A stretch of 9,280 nucleotides of DNA from Actinomycetota bacterium (GCA_018400395.1 JAGYMN010000047.1:1-9280); one strand, 5' to 3'; shown: positions 1 through 7,869, counted from the first letter of the stretch. Notes: generated by a model from the sequence alone, not told the origin. Numbers and translations are program-made.

Positions 1-23
1 TTTAAAGCAGGAAACCATATTTT

Positions 24-452
24 ATGCAAAGACTTGATAAAAAGGACATAGAAAAAATAATACCCCACCGCTATCCATTTCTACTGGTAGACGAGATACT
101 GGAAGTTGAACCGGGACAGAGGATAAAGGGTTTGAAGAATGTCAGAGAAGAGGAATTCTATTTCAGGGGTCATTTCCCGGGAAATCCGATTATGCCCGGA
201 GTGCTTCAGGTAGAGACAATTGCACAGACCGGAGCAGTAGCTGTGCTGATGATCCCCGAAAACAGCGGAAAGCTTTTATTGTTTGCAGGTATAGACAGGG
301 CAAGATTTAAAAGGATTGTAAAACCGGGTGACAGGCTGATCATTGATGTAGAGATCGAGAGTTTCAGGAGGAATATCGGCAGGGGCAGGGGCAGGGCAAC
401 CGTAGAGGGTGATCTTGCATGCTCCGCGGATATAATGTTTGCAATAGGTTAG
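24..452 (+). CDS. fabZ: (3R)-hydroxyacyl-ACP dehydratase FabZ
   Basis: Cytoplasmic enzyme that removes water from 3-hydroxyacyl-ACP to give trans-2-enoyl-ACP in type II fatty acid elongation. The 142-residue length matches FabZ and is shorter than FabA. A single hot-dog fold is expected. The N-terminal IPHRYPFLLVD motif is at residues 13-23. The active-site motif GHFPGNPIMPGV is at 49-60 with catalytic His50, and QVETIAQ at 62-68 supplies catalytic Glu64. A basic Gly-Arg stretch at 119-124 stands where FabZ proteins usually have a Gly/Lys-rich segment, and it is encoded by a small DNA tandem repeat. The ATG at 24 is the only sensible start; a weak AGGA at 9-12 lies 11 bases ahead. It is the first gene seen of the fab/acc operon, but the operon may begin left of the window. 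fabD follows after 19 bases. Identification is firm. Confidence 0.97.
   Translation: MQRLDKKDIEKIIPHRYPFLLVDEILEVEPGQRIKGLKNVREEEFYFRGHFPGNPIMPGVLQVETIAQTGAVAVLMIPENSGKLLLFAGIDRARFKRIVKPGDRLIIDVEIESFRRNIGRGRGRATVEGDLACSADIMFAIG
378..395 (+). repeat. Three tandem copies of GGCAGG inside fabZ
   Basis: Three perfect, uninterrupted copies of a six-base unit lie in frame within fabZ and encode three Gly-Arg pairs (residues 119-124). Changes in copy number would keep the reading frame. FabZ families often have a basic Gly-Lys/Arg run at this place, so the repeat probably reflects codon reuse in a conserved segment, not a switch. Confidence 0.8.
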
Positions 453-458
453 GTGACT

Positions 459-464
459 GAGAGG
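459..464 (+). promoter_or_regulatory. Ribosome binding site that sets the TTG start of fabD
   Basis: GAGAGG ends seven bases before the TTG at 472. The next in-frame ATG (codon 16) falls inside the conserved beta-strand leading into the GQGSQ motif, so it would remove family-conserved sequence. The TTG with this site is therefore the likely start. Confidence 0.7.
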
Positions 465-471
465 TCTTATA

Positions 472-1461
472 TTGAGCAGGAAAGCCGATATCCGGAAAGC
501 CGCAAAAATAGTATTGATGTTTCCGGGCCAGGGCTCACAGTATGAAAAGATGGGCCGCCAATTTTTAAGATTCAACAGCAGGTACAGAAGATATCTTGAA
601 ATAGCCGGAGAAATAGCGGGAGGAGACCTTTTCAGGATAATAGACGGAAAAGATCCTGTAATTAGCCTGGATGATACAAGATTTGCCCAGATATCAATAT
701 ATTCTCTGAGCTGTGCTATTTCTGACTATCTTCTTAATGACCTTTCTCTAGACAGTGACTGCATTTATTCAGTTCTGGGGCATAGCCTTGGCGAATACAG
801 CGCCCTTTACTGCTGCGGAACATATGATTTTAGAAAAGGGGCCGAGCTTGTGGCTTACAGGGGAAAAATAATGGAAAGAGCCGGGAAAGGGATGATGGCG
901 GCAGTTTTGGGAGTTGAAAAAAGCATTGTAGAAGATGTCCTTAAAAAATATGAAGGCAGGGTATTTATAGCCAATTATAATGACTATAGCCAGTTAGTTA
1001 TAAGCGGATATGAAAAGGATGTAAAAAGCGCCGTAAACAGTCTGGAAAAGAGGGGCGCCAGGAAAATAATACCACTCAGGGTCGGCATTGCATCCCACTG
1101 TCCGCTTATGGAAAGTGTCTCTAACGGACTGGGTGATTTTATAGGGAACAATGTAACATTTAAAAAACTCCGATTTCCTTTTCTGTCAACAACCGAAATA
1201 AAATATATCAGTGAAAAAGGGCTCAAAAGGACCCTTACGGGACAGCTTATAAATCCAATAAGATGGGTCGAAAGCATAGAGTTTCTCCTGGACAGGGGAG
1301 CGGATACCTTTATCGAGCTTGGCCCGGGAAGGGTGCTGTCAGGACTGGTGGGAAGGATAGCACGCAGGAGCAAAAAAAATCCGAAAATATTGAATACCGA
1401 CAGTCTTGAGGATATCGAAGTAATGATTGATAAACTGCAGGCGGGAGGACTTCTAAAATGA
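472..1461 (+). CDS. fabD: Malonyl-CoA:ACP transacylase FabD
   Basis: Transfers the malonyl group from malonyl-CoA to the phosphopantetheine of acyl carrier protein, supplying the extender unit for fatty acid synthesis in the cytoplasm. The 329 residues are slightly more than the usual 305-315, with about ten extra N-terminal residues. The FPGQGSQ oxyanion-hole motif is at 17-23. The nucleophile elbow GHSLGE is at 103-108 with catalytic Ser105. The malonyl-binding Arg130 lies in a YRGKIME segment, catalytic His209 is in ASHCPLM, and the C-terminal ELGPGRVLSGL is at 282-292. The start is TTG with GAGAGG seven bases upstream. Its stop overlaps the fabG start as ATGA, a translational-coupling arrangement. 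It supplies FabF, two genes downstream, and uses the product of the AccA/AccD enzyme encoded in the same operon. No missing residues were seen. Confidence 0.97.
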   Translation: MSRKADIRKAAKIVLMFPGQGSQYEKMGRQFLRFNSRYRRYLEIAGEIAGGDLFRIIDGKDPVISLDDTRFAQISIYSLSCAISDYLLNDLSLDSDCIYSVLGHSLGEYSALYCCGTYDFRKGAELVAYRGKIMERAGKGMMAAVLGVEKSIVEDVLKKYEGRVFIANYNDYSQLVISGYEKDVKSAVNSLEKRGARKIIPLRVGIASHCPLMESVSNGLGDFIGNNVTFKKLRFPFLSTTEIKYISEKGLKRTLTGQLINPIRWVESIEFLLDRGADTFIELGPGRVLSGLVGRIARRSKKNPKILNTDSLEDIEVMIDKLQAGGLLK

Positions 1462-2204
1462 AATTAAAAGACCAGGTAGCAATTGTGACCGGAGGTGCAA
1501 GAGGCATCGGGAAAAGAATATGCAGGGAATTTTTAAGCGAAGGCGGGTCAGTTGTAATATTCGATGTAAGCGGCGATACCGGAGAAAATACGGCCGAAGA
1601 GTTCAAAAACTGCTACGGAAGCGGCAGGGCAGCTTTCTACAGGGTTGATATTACCAGTGCAGGTGAAGTCAAAGAGGCTGTAGAAAGGGCTGCCGGTGAA
1701 TATGGAAGAATAGATATACTGGTAAACAATGCCGGTATTACAATGGACAACCTAATCCTGAGGATGAAGATCGAGGACTGGAAGAAAGTGATCGATATAA
1801 ACCTTACCGGTGCTTTTATATGCTCAAAGTTTGTAGCGGAAAAGATGATAAGGGCAAGGTCAGGCAATATAATAAATATATCTTCAATAGTAGGCATTCA
1901 TGGAAATGCAGGACAGGCTAATTACTCTGCATCGAAAGCAGGGCTTATAGGGCTTACAAAGACTCTGGCCAAAGAACTGGCCGGCAGGGATATAAGGGTG
2001 AATGCTGTTGCCCCGGGTTACATCGAGACGGATATGACTGCAAAGCTTCCGGATAAGGTCAGGGATATGCTTCTGGGTAAGATACCTTCAGGGAGGCTGG
2101 GAAGCGTGGATGACATTGCAAAAGCTGTGCTTTTCCTTGCAAGCAGGGATTCGGATTACATAACAGGCACAGTACTGGGCGTTGACGGGGGAATGGGAAT
2201 ATAA
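1458..2204 (+). CDS. fabG: 3-oxoacyl-ACP reductase FabG
   Basis: NADPH-dependent reduction of 3-oxoacyl-ACP to (3R)-hydroxyacyl-ACP, the first reductive step of each elongation cycle. It is a classical short-chain dehydrogenase of 248 residues, the normal FabG length. The Rossmann nucleotide motif TGGARGIG is at 11-18, NNAG at 90-93, and Asn115 in DINLTG. The catalytic Ser143 lies in NISSIVG, and Tyr156/Lys160 in NYSASK. PGYIETDM at 186-193 and the C-terminal ITGTVLGVDGGMGI are typical of FabG, which separates it from other short-chain dehydrogenases, as does the operon position. The ATG overlaps the fabD stop by four bases; GGGAGGA at 1443-1449 lies eight bases upstream. A 55-base AT-rich gap follows before fabF, where acpP is often found in other genomes. 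Confidence 0.97.
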   Translation: MKLKDQVAIVTGGARGIGKRICREFLSEGGSVVIFDVSGDTGENTAEEFKNCYGSGRAAFYRVDITSAGEVKEAVERAAGEYGRIDILVNNAGITMDNLILRMKIEDWKKVIDINLTGAFICSKFVAEKMIRARSGNIINISSIVGIHGNAGQANYSASKAGLIGLTKTLAKELAGRDIRVNAVAPGYIETDMTAKLPDKVRDMLLGKIPSGRLGSVDDIAKAVLFLASRDSDYITGTVLGVDGGMGI

Positions 2205-2250
2205 GACAGGAAAAATATTTTTATAGTCAAATAATACTATTGTATGAAAT

Positions 2251-2255
2251 GAGGA
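2251..2255 (+). promoter_or_regulatory. Ribosome binding site favouring the ATG start of fabF
   Basis: GAGGA ends four bases before the ATG at 2260. A TTG directly in front (2257) is also in frame but sits only one base from this site, too close for normal initiation. The ATG is therefore preferred, making FabF 419 residues. Confidence 0.65.
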
Positions 2256-2259
2256 ATTG

Positions 2260-3519
2260 ATGCCTGGAAAAATAGTACAGGACAGGAGGGTAGTTGTCAC
2301 CGGAATAGGGATTATAACTGCACTTGGCCTGGATTCAGAAAGCAACTGGGAAAACCTTTTAGGCGGGGTACCGGGAGTGACCGCTGTAGAAAGAATAGAT
2401 GTGTCAAAGCTATCATGCAGGGTTGCTGCCCAGTTATATGACTTTGATCCAAAAAAATATATTGATTTTAAGGCAGCAAGAAGGATGGACAGGTTTTCAC
2501 AGTTTGGGGTAAAGGCATCAATGGATGCAGTTTCGGACAGCGGGCTGGTTATAGATGAGAGCAATGCTCACAGGGTCGGAGTGATGGTGGGCAGCGGAGT
2601 AGGCGGAATCGAAACGTTTGAGAAACAGCACAGCATACTGCTTGAAAGGGGAGGCAACAGGGTCAGTCCTTTTCTTATACCCATGATGATACCCAATATG
2701 GCTGCAGCCCATGTGTCAATAGCCAGCGGTGCAAAAGGTCCGGTTTCGGCAACTTCTACAGCGTGTGCGGCAGGTTCGAATGCTATCGGTGATGCTTTTG
2801 AAATAATAAAAAGGGGTCTTGCAGAGGTGATGATAGCTGGCGGCAGTGAAGCTGCCGTAACACCCATGGGTATGGCAGGCTTTTCTAATATGAATGCAAT
2901 GTCGGGCAGAAATGAAGACCCGGGAGGCGCTTCAAGACCATTTGACAGGGACAGGGATGGATTTGTCATGGGGGAAGGCGCAGGAATAGTGATACTGGAA
3001 GAACTTGAACATGCCCTTTCAAGGGGTGCCAGGATATACGGAGAGATGTTTGGCTACGGCATGTCGGGAGAGGCATTCCACATAACTGCTCTGGAAGAAT
3101 CCGGAACAAATGTGGCCAGATGTATGTCTATATGTTTGGAGGAAGGAAATATTGAAAAGGAAGATGTGGATTATGTAAATGCACACGGGACCGGAACGCC
3201 CTTAAATGATATCATAGAGACTGCGGCAATAAAGCTGTGTTTCGGCAGGCATGCTTATAAGCTTAATGTGAGTTCTACGAAATCTATGACAGGCCACTGC
3301 CTGGGGGCATCAGGAGCCATTGAAGCTGTTGTTAGCATACTGGCAGTAAAAAATGACATGATCCCGCCGACTATAAATCTTTATGAACCCGACAGGGCAT
3401 GTGATCTTGATTACACACCTCTGGTCAAAAAGAACAGGGAGATAAAGGTGGCAATTTCAAATTCAATGGGCTTCGGCGGCCATAATGTAACACTGGGTTT
3501 TAAAAAGTACGATGGATAA
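2260..3519 (+). CDS. fabF: 3-oxoacyl-ACP synthase II FabF (KAS II)
   Basis: Condenses acyl-ACP with malonyl-ACP, releasing carbon dioxide and lengthening the chain by two carbons. The 419 residues fit KAS II (about 410-415). The thiolase-fold condensing enzyme has all its active-site residues: nucleophile Cys169 in STACAAGS, His309 in NAHGTGTP, Lys341 in SSTKSMTGH, and His346 in the same motif. The GFGGHN loop near residues 404-409 contains the gatekeeper Phe. The N-terminal RRVVVTGIGIITALG and the PFDRDRDGFVMGEGAG segment (228-242) are classic for FabF. FabH is excluded by the Cys-His-His/Lys pattern, and a polyketide synthase is unlikely given the fab/acc neighbours. FabF versus FabB cannot be fully settled, but the TGH region and gene context favour FabF. 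The 3' end overlaps accD by eight bases. Confidence 0.96.
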   Translation: MPGKIVQDRRVVVTGIGIITALGLDSESNWENLLGGVPGVTAVERIDVSKLSCRVAAQLYDFDPKKYIDFKAARRMDRFSQFGVKASMDAVSDSGLVIDESNAHRVGVMVGSGVGGIETFEKQHSILLERGGNRVSPFLIPMMIPNMAAAHVSIASGAKGPVSATSTACAAGSNAIGDAFEIIKRGLAEVMIAGGSEAAVTPMGMAGFSNMNAMSGRNEDPGGASRPFDRDRDGFVMGEGAGIVILEELEHALSRGARIYGEMFGYGMSGEAFHITALEESGTNVARCMSICLEEGNIEKEDVDYVNAHGTGTPLNDIIETAAIKLCFGRHAYKLNVSSTKSMTGHCLGASGAIEAVVSILAVKNDMIPPTINLYEPDRACDLDYTPLVKKNREIKVAISNSMGFGGHNVTLGFKKYDG

Positions 3520-4297
3520 ATCACAAAAACATAAATGTGAAGCATGCGGAAAGGATATAGAGCAGGAAGTTTTAATAAAAAACCTTAACGTGTGCCCGTA
3601 CTGCGGACATCACGAATATATCGGATGTAGGAGAAGGCTGGATATAACCGTGGATGAAGGCAGCTTTAAAGAAATGGACAGCGATATGAGATCTGTTGAT
3701 TTTTTAAAGTTCCGGGATCTGAAGAAATACAGCCAGAGGCTGGAGGAAGCCAGGGAAAAGACAGGACTCAGTGAGGCCATTATTACCGGAGAAGCCGGAA
3801 TTGAGGGGTATGGCGTGGCAATAGGTGTAATGGATTTTGGGTTTATGGGGGGAAGCATGGGAAGCGTGGTGGGGGAAAAAATAAAGAACCTTTGCAACAG
3901 AAGCATCAAGAATGATATCCCCCTGATAATATTTTCTTCGTCCGGGGGAGCCAGGATGCAGGAAGGAATAATCTCCCTGATGCAGATGGCAAAGACAGTA
4001 TCAAGCGTCGGGAGGGTTATGGCCTGCAATATCCCATATATCTCAGTAATAACCAACCCAACCACAGGAGGGGTGAGCGCAAGTTTTTCTACAATTGCAG
4101 ATATAATAATTGCGGAACCTGGAGCGCTATTCTGCTTTGCGGGTCCGAGGGTGGTAAGGCAGACCATGAAAAAAGATATACCCGATGATTTCGGACTTGC
4201 GGAAAGGAACCTTGCAAACGGACAGGTGGATATGATTGTCAGCAGGTCAGATATGAAAGAAACGCTTGCAAGGTTGATAAGACTTCTAAGAGGCTGA
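3512..4297 (+). CDS. accD: Acetyl-CoA carboxylase carboxyltransferase subunit beta AccD
   Basis: Beta half of the carboxyltransferase that moves the carboxyl group from carboxybiotin on AccB to acetyl-CoA, making malonyl-CoA. It works as a tetramer with AccA. Of 261 residues, the N-terminus carries a four-cysteine zinc ribbon (Cys9, Cys12, Cys28, Cys31) expected in bacterial AccD. The crotonase-like carboxyltransferase fold follows, with GGSMGSVVGEK at 113-123, SGGARMQEG at 144-152 (oxyanion-hole glycines), TNPTTGGVSASF at 181-192 and GPRVVRQT at 211-218. It is shorter than the E. coli protein (304), mostly at the C-terminus, which is common in Gram-positive bacteria. The ATG lies inside the end of fabF with no good Shine-Dalgarno site upstream, so translation probably depends on ribosomes finishing fabF. 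accA starts one base after its stop. Confidence 0.96.
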   Translation: MDKSQKHKCEACGKDIEQEVLIKNLNVCPYCGHHEYIGCRRRLDITVDEGSFKEMDSDMRSVDFLKFRDLKKYSQRLEEAREKTGLSEAIITGEAGIEGYGVAIGVMDFGFMGGSMGSVVGEKIKNLCNRSIKNDIPLIIFSSSGGARMQEGIISLMQMAKTVSSVGRVMACNIPYISVITNPTTGGVSASFSTIADIIIAEPGALFCFAGPRVVRQTMKKDIPDDFGLAERNLANGQVDMIVSRSDMKETLARLIRLLRG

Positions 4298-4298
4298 T

Positions 4299-5273
4299 AT
4301 GGATTTAAAAAAAATTGAAAAGGTATCAAAAATATATTTAAAAGAGCTCATAAGTTCTTTTGCTAAGATTGATAAGTTAAAAAAGCTCAGGTTTTTTAGC
4401 GGCATACACTTTAAAGATGCTCTCAGCCAGTTTAATAAAAGGATAGAGAAATACAGCAGGGCCACGCGTGAGTCAAATAAGGTATGGAATAAGGTAGAAT
4501 TATCCAGAAGCGGTGAAAGGCCCCAGTGCAGGGATTACATAAAGGGAATATTTGAAGATTTTACTGAGCTTTCCGGAGACAGGCTGACAGGTGATGACAG
4601 CTCTATTGTGGCAGGTCTTGGCAGGATAGGCGGCAGGACGGTTGCGGTAGTAGGGCATAATAAAGGGAGAAATACAAATGAGAGAATAAAACATAATTTT
4701 GGAATGGGCATACCACAGGGTTACAGGAAATCCTGTAGGATTATGAAGCTTGCCGATAAGTTCGGCTTTCCGGTAATAACCTTTATTGATACACCTGGAG
4801 CATATGCAGGGCTGGAGGCGGAAGATAATGGACAGTCAGCTGCCATATCGGGCAGCATAAGGCTTATGTTTGAGCTTAATGTCCCTGTAATATCGGTTCT
4901 TATAGGGGAAGGCGGAAGTGGAGGAGCGCTTGCACTTGCTGTAGGAGATGAAGTTGCGATGCTTGAAAACTCCACCTATTCGGTAATTTCACCTGAAGCG
5001 TGTTCGGCAATACTCTGGAAGGACTCTACCGGGAAAAAGCTTGCAGCAAGAGCCCTCAGGATCACTTCAAAGGATCTTTTAAAATTGGGAGCAATAGAAA
5101 GGGTAATTCACGAACCAATTGGAGGGGCCCAGAAAGATCCCGGAAGGATGATAAAAATAGTTAAAAAATACATAAACGATGCACTTGGAAGGCTTGGGAA
5201 GTATCAGCCTGAACAGCTAAGGCTTAAAAGGGCTGAAAAATTTGAAAACATAGGATTTTTTACTTATGGCTAG
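4299..5273 (+). CDS. accA: Acetyl-CoA carboxylase carboxyltransferase subunit alpha AccA
   Basis: Alpha half of the acetyl-CoA carboxylase carboxyltransferase, partner of AccD encoded immediately upstream. The 324 residues match the usual 315-325. The landmark segment VWNKVELSRSGERP (62-75) leads into DYIKGIFEDFTELSGDR (79-95). GHNKGRNTNERI is at 119-130, NFGMGIPQGYRK at 133-144, FIDTPGAYAGLEAED at 162-176 and GEGGSGGALAL at 203-213 with the oxyanion-hole glycines. SVISPEACSAILW is at 228-240. The first 55 or so residues are Lys-rich and helical and diverge from the common AccA N-terminus, though this part varies in the family. The start ATG has TAAGAGG at 4287-4293, five bases upstream. It is the last gene of the operon. 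The next gene converges on it only 44 bases beyond the stop. Confidence 0.96.
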   Translation: MDLKKIEKVSKIYLKELISSFAKIDKLKKLRFFSGIHFKDALSQFNKRIEKYSRATRESNKVWNKVELSRSGERPQCRDYIKGIFEDFTELSGDRLTGDDSSIVAGLGRIGGRTVAVVGHNKGRNTNERIKHNFGMGIPQGYRKSCRIMKLADKFGFPVITFIDTPGAYAGLEAEDNGQSAAISGSIRLMFELNVPVISVLIGEGGSGGALALAVGDEVAMLENSTYSVISPEACSAILWKDSTGKKLAARALRITSKDLLKLGAIERVIHEPIGGAQKDPGRMIKIVKKYINDALGRLGKYQPEQLRLKRAEKFENIGFFTYG

Positions 5274-5317
5274 ACCTGTACCGCCTGTAATTGCGTTAGA
5301 ATAGAAAAACGTACGGC

Positions 5318-7132
5318 TCATTTTCCAATATATAGTATCACCGGAATATCTTCCGGAAGATATGAGCCTTTTTGGGGCCATTGGCCAAGAACTTCATCTT
5401 TTTGGAAAGAATAATCGGAATCGATATATAATTCTTCATACATAATTCCCAGGGAATCAAGCAAGGCTCTAACCTGCTGGATATTCATATCTTCGAAAGA
5501 AGGTATCTCGTTTAGGGGTCCAGCAACAGACACCAGTATTTTTACCACTGTATCTTTTTTTACTGCAGTACCGGGGCCCGGTTCTACTGATACAACCATA
5601 CCGGCCTGGCTTACCTTTTCATTTATTGGAGCCATGCCTGTTGTTATATTTATACCAAGGGATTCTAGGTGCCTTGAAGCATAGGCAAAATCCAGGCCGA
5701 TAATATTTGGCACTATTATGGTTTCAGGGCCTCTGCTGACCTGAAGGTCTATTACTTCTCCCTGTTCTGCCCTGCTTCCCTGCGGAGGATCCTGGCTTAT
5801 AACCGTATTCTCTTCAAAATCCTCTGAAAACACATATGAAATAGTACCTGCTTTTAGACCACTCTCGACAAGTATTTCCTTTGCCCTTTCAATTTCAATG
5901 CCGGTAAGATCCGGTATATCAACTACAGTTTCCTCTTCTCCGCTGCTTATAACTACTTTTACGGTTCCTCCTTCCACTATGCTGCTATATGGTTCGGGAG
6001 ATTGTTCTATAATATGATTTTCCGGGATTTCGGAGCTCTTTTCTTCCCCGGATAAATCTATCTTAAGGCCCAGAAGCGACAGTATTTCATCGGCAGTATC
6101 TATTGAGACGCTTTTTAGTGGGGGTACCTGGATAACTGCAGGAGAAGGCTGCTCTTCCCGGTGATAGAGAATTGCATATGATATGAAAAGTACCATGAAA
6201 ATAAAAGCTATTACTGATGAGATTACCGGTCCTGGATTTTTTTTCAGTTTTTCTGAAAATGTGTTTGCTGCTGTAAATTCCCTCTTCTTTCCTGCCCCGC
6301 GCAGGGGTTTATTTTTCAGGAAGCTGTTCAGATCATTTTTTAAATCTTCGATTCTTTCATATCTTTCAGAAGGTTCCTTTTTAAGGCAGGTCATTACTAT
6401 TTTTTCAATATTTTTGGGTATATCATTAATAATTCTTGAAGGGCTGACAGGTTTTTCATTTATGTGTTTAAGACTTATATCAATTGATGTGTCACCCCTG
6501 AAAGGGATATCTCCGGTAATCATTTCGTACAGAACAACCCCCAGGGAATAAATATCTGTCCTATTGTCGAGAATATCTCCTCTGGCCTGCTCAGGTGATA
6601 TATAGTGTGCTGTCCCTATAATATTAAGTGTCCTGGTAACATCGGTGTTGACCGATTTTGCAATTCCAAAATCAGTAACTTTTACATTATTTTCAGGAGT
6701 TATCAGGATGTTCTGGGGCTTTATATCCCTGTGGATAAGGTTGTTTTCGTGAGCTGCTCCAAGTGCATCGCATATCTGCAGCGCATACCCTGCAGCAGTA
6801 CCGGGGTCAATCGGACCTTTCCTGTCTATAAGTTCCTTGAGCGAGGTGCCGCTTACATATTCCATTACTATATAGTAAGAGTTATCAAATTTGCCCCAGC
6901 CGTAAATTTCTACTATATTGGGATGATTGAGCTTTGTAAGTATGCTGGCTTCACTCTTAAATCTGGCTACAAAATTTCTATCACCAGCATAATTGGGGGA
7001 AAGTATCTTGACGGCGACTTTTCTTTTGAGACTTATGTCCTCACCCAGGTAGATATCGGCCATCCCGCCAGAGGCTATTCTTTTATCTATCCTGAATCTA
7101 TTTGATATGATTATTTTACTATCAGGGCTCAA
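5318..7132 (-). CDS. pknB: Membrane Ser/Thr protein kinase with PASTA repeats (PknB/PrkC/Stk1 type)
   Basis: Transmembrane eukaryotic-like protein kinase that senses peptidoglycan fragments or lipid II and phosphorylates cell-wall, division and metabolic proteins. The 604 residues are organised as follows. A cytoplasmic kinase domain (about 13-273) has a glycine loop IASGGMADIY (19-28), catalytic Lys42 in VAVK, Glu61, the catalytic loop HRDIKPQN (134-141), DFG (154-156) and GTAHYISPEQ (173-182). A basic juxtamembrane stretch (274-299) and one membrane helix (about 303-323) follow. Four PASTA-like repeats face outside (about 337-398, 403-468, 471-537, 541-603). The first is the most divergent and lacks a clear V-P start. 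The start is a TTG with only a weak AGAAAG ten bases upstream; no better in-frame start exists before the glycine loop. It follows the phosphatase gene after 14 bases, so the two are cotranscribed. Kinase activity is strongly supported; the substrates are not shown by the sequence. Confidence 0.95.
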   Translation of the reverse strand: MSPDSKIIISNRFRIDKRIASGGMADIYLGEDISLKRKVAVKILSPNYAGDRNFVARFKSEASILTKLNHPNIVEIYGWGKFDNSYYIVMEYVSGTSLKELIDRKGPIDPGTAAGYALQICDALGAAHENNLIHRDIKPQNILITPENNVKVTDFGIAKSVNTDVTRTLNIIGTAHYISPEQARGDILDNRTDIYSLGVVLYEMITGDIPFRGDTSIDISLKHINEKPVSPSRIINDIPKNIEKIVMTCLKKEPSERYERIEDLKNDLNSFLKNKPLRGAGKKREFTAANTFSEKLKKNPGPVISSVIAFIFMVLFISYAILYHREEQPSPAVIQVPPLKSVSIDTADEILSLLGLKIDLSGEEKSSEIPENHIIEQSPEPYSSIVEGGTVKVVISSGEEETVVDIPDLTGIEIERAKEILVESGLKAGTISYVFSEDFEENTVISQDPPQGSRAEQGEVIDLQVSRGPETIIVPNIIGLDFAYASRHLESLGINITTGMAPINEKVSQAGMVVSVEPGPGTAVKKDTVVKILVSVAGPLNEIPSFEDMNIQQVRALLDSLGIMYEELYIDSDYSFQKDEVLGQWPQKGSYLPEDIPVILYIGK

Positions 7133-7146
7133 TATATATTATCTTT

Positions 7147-7869
7147 CTAGATTTTGACAATTATAACGGTAATATTGTCGTTACCGCCTTTTGTGATTGC
7201 GCTTCTTATGAGTTTTTTAGCGGATTCAGAAATGTCCGGATATCTCTTTAAAACTTCTGCAATCTCGTTATCCCTTAGCATGGAATTCAGCCCATCAGAA
7301 CAGAGGAGAAACATATCGCCTTTTTCTGTATCAAAGCTGATGTAATCAGGTTTTATGTCTTCTGCTACTCCCAGGACATTTGTAAGATAGTTTCGCTGAG
7401 GATGGTCAAATGTCTCCTCATAGGTGATCTCGCCTCTTCTGAACATCTCTCCTACAAATGTATGATCGGAAGTTAAAAGCTCAAGGCTGCTGTTTCTGTA
7501 GATATAAGCCCTGCTGTCACCTACGTGCACAAAGTGGGCTTTATTTCCTATTATGAGGCATGCGGTAAAAGTTGTGCCCATACCGTAATAATCAGGATTG
7601 TTAAGTGATCTCTTATACACCTGGTAATTTGCAGAAATTATTGAATCCAGCAGAGCTTTCCTGGCAGTTTTGTTGTTTAATCCCTTTCTGCTGCTGTCAA
7701 ATGCTTTTAAGAAGAACTCCACAGACAGGGTGCTTGCAACTTCTCCTGCCCTGTGTCCGCCCATTCCGTCCGCAACTATAAAAAAGCCTTCTTCTGTATG
7801 AAGATAATCCTCGTTATTTTCCCTTATCGTGCCTCTATCTGAGGCTCCATAATATTCCATAACAAACAT
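7147..7869 (-). CDS. prpC: PP2C-family Ser/Thr protein phosphatase (PrpC/Stp type)
   Basis: Metal-dependent cytoplasmic phosphatase that removes phosphate from Ser/Thr residues, normally opposing the PASTA kinase encoded just downstream, including the kinase's own activation-loop sites. The 240 residues form one PPM domain of standard bacterial size. Seen motifs are RENNED (16-21), VADGMGGH (32-39) with metal ligand Asp34, GMGTT (96-100), HVGDSRAY (115-122), SDHTFV (134-139), RNYLTNVLG (159-167), CSDGL (190-194) with Asp192, and GGNDNITVIIV (228-238) with Asp231. No membrane segment is present. The start is uncertain: ATG at 7869 and a second ATG three codons in (7860) are both possible and neither has a recognisable Shine-Dalgarno site. 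An in-frame stop lies just upstream, so no longer protein is possible. It heads the two-gene minus-strand unit. Confidence 0.95.
   Translation of the reverse strand: MFVMEYYGASDRGTIRENNEDYLHTEEGFFIVADGMGGHRAGEVASTLSVEFFLKAFDSSRKGLNNKTARKALLDSIISANYQVYKRSLNNPDYYGMGTTFTACLIIGNKAHFVHVGDSRAYIYRNSSLELLTSDHTFVGEMFRRGEITYEETFDHPQRNYLTNVLGVAEDIKPDYISFDTEKGDMFLLCSDGLNSMLRDNEIAEVLKRYPDISESAKKLIRSAITKGGNDNITVIIVKI

Noticed and set aside
2205..2259. Internal promoter between fabG and fabF (TACTAT at 2235-2240)
   Set aside because: No acceptable -35 hexamer at 16-18 bases upstream; the resemblance is expected in AT-rich sequence.
2088..2969. Minus-strand open frames opposite fabF
   Set aside because: They overlap conserved FabF coding sequence, show no protein-family features, and are explained as antisense shadows.
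3610..4329. Long open frame on the minus strand (239 codons) opposite accD
   Set aside because: It lies wholly over the well-supported accD gene, has no family motifs or ribosome site, and its hydrophobic composition is the expected shadow of the sense codons.
5274..5317. Possible bidirectional terminator between accA and the kinase
   Set aside because: The only symmetric word is CGTACG, which has no loop; no GC-rich stem followed by a T run is present in either direction.
6183..7105. Plus-strand open frames opposite the kinase gene
   Set aside because: They are antisense to conserved kinase motifs such as HRDIKPQN and DFG, and have no domain or ribosome-site support.
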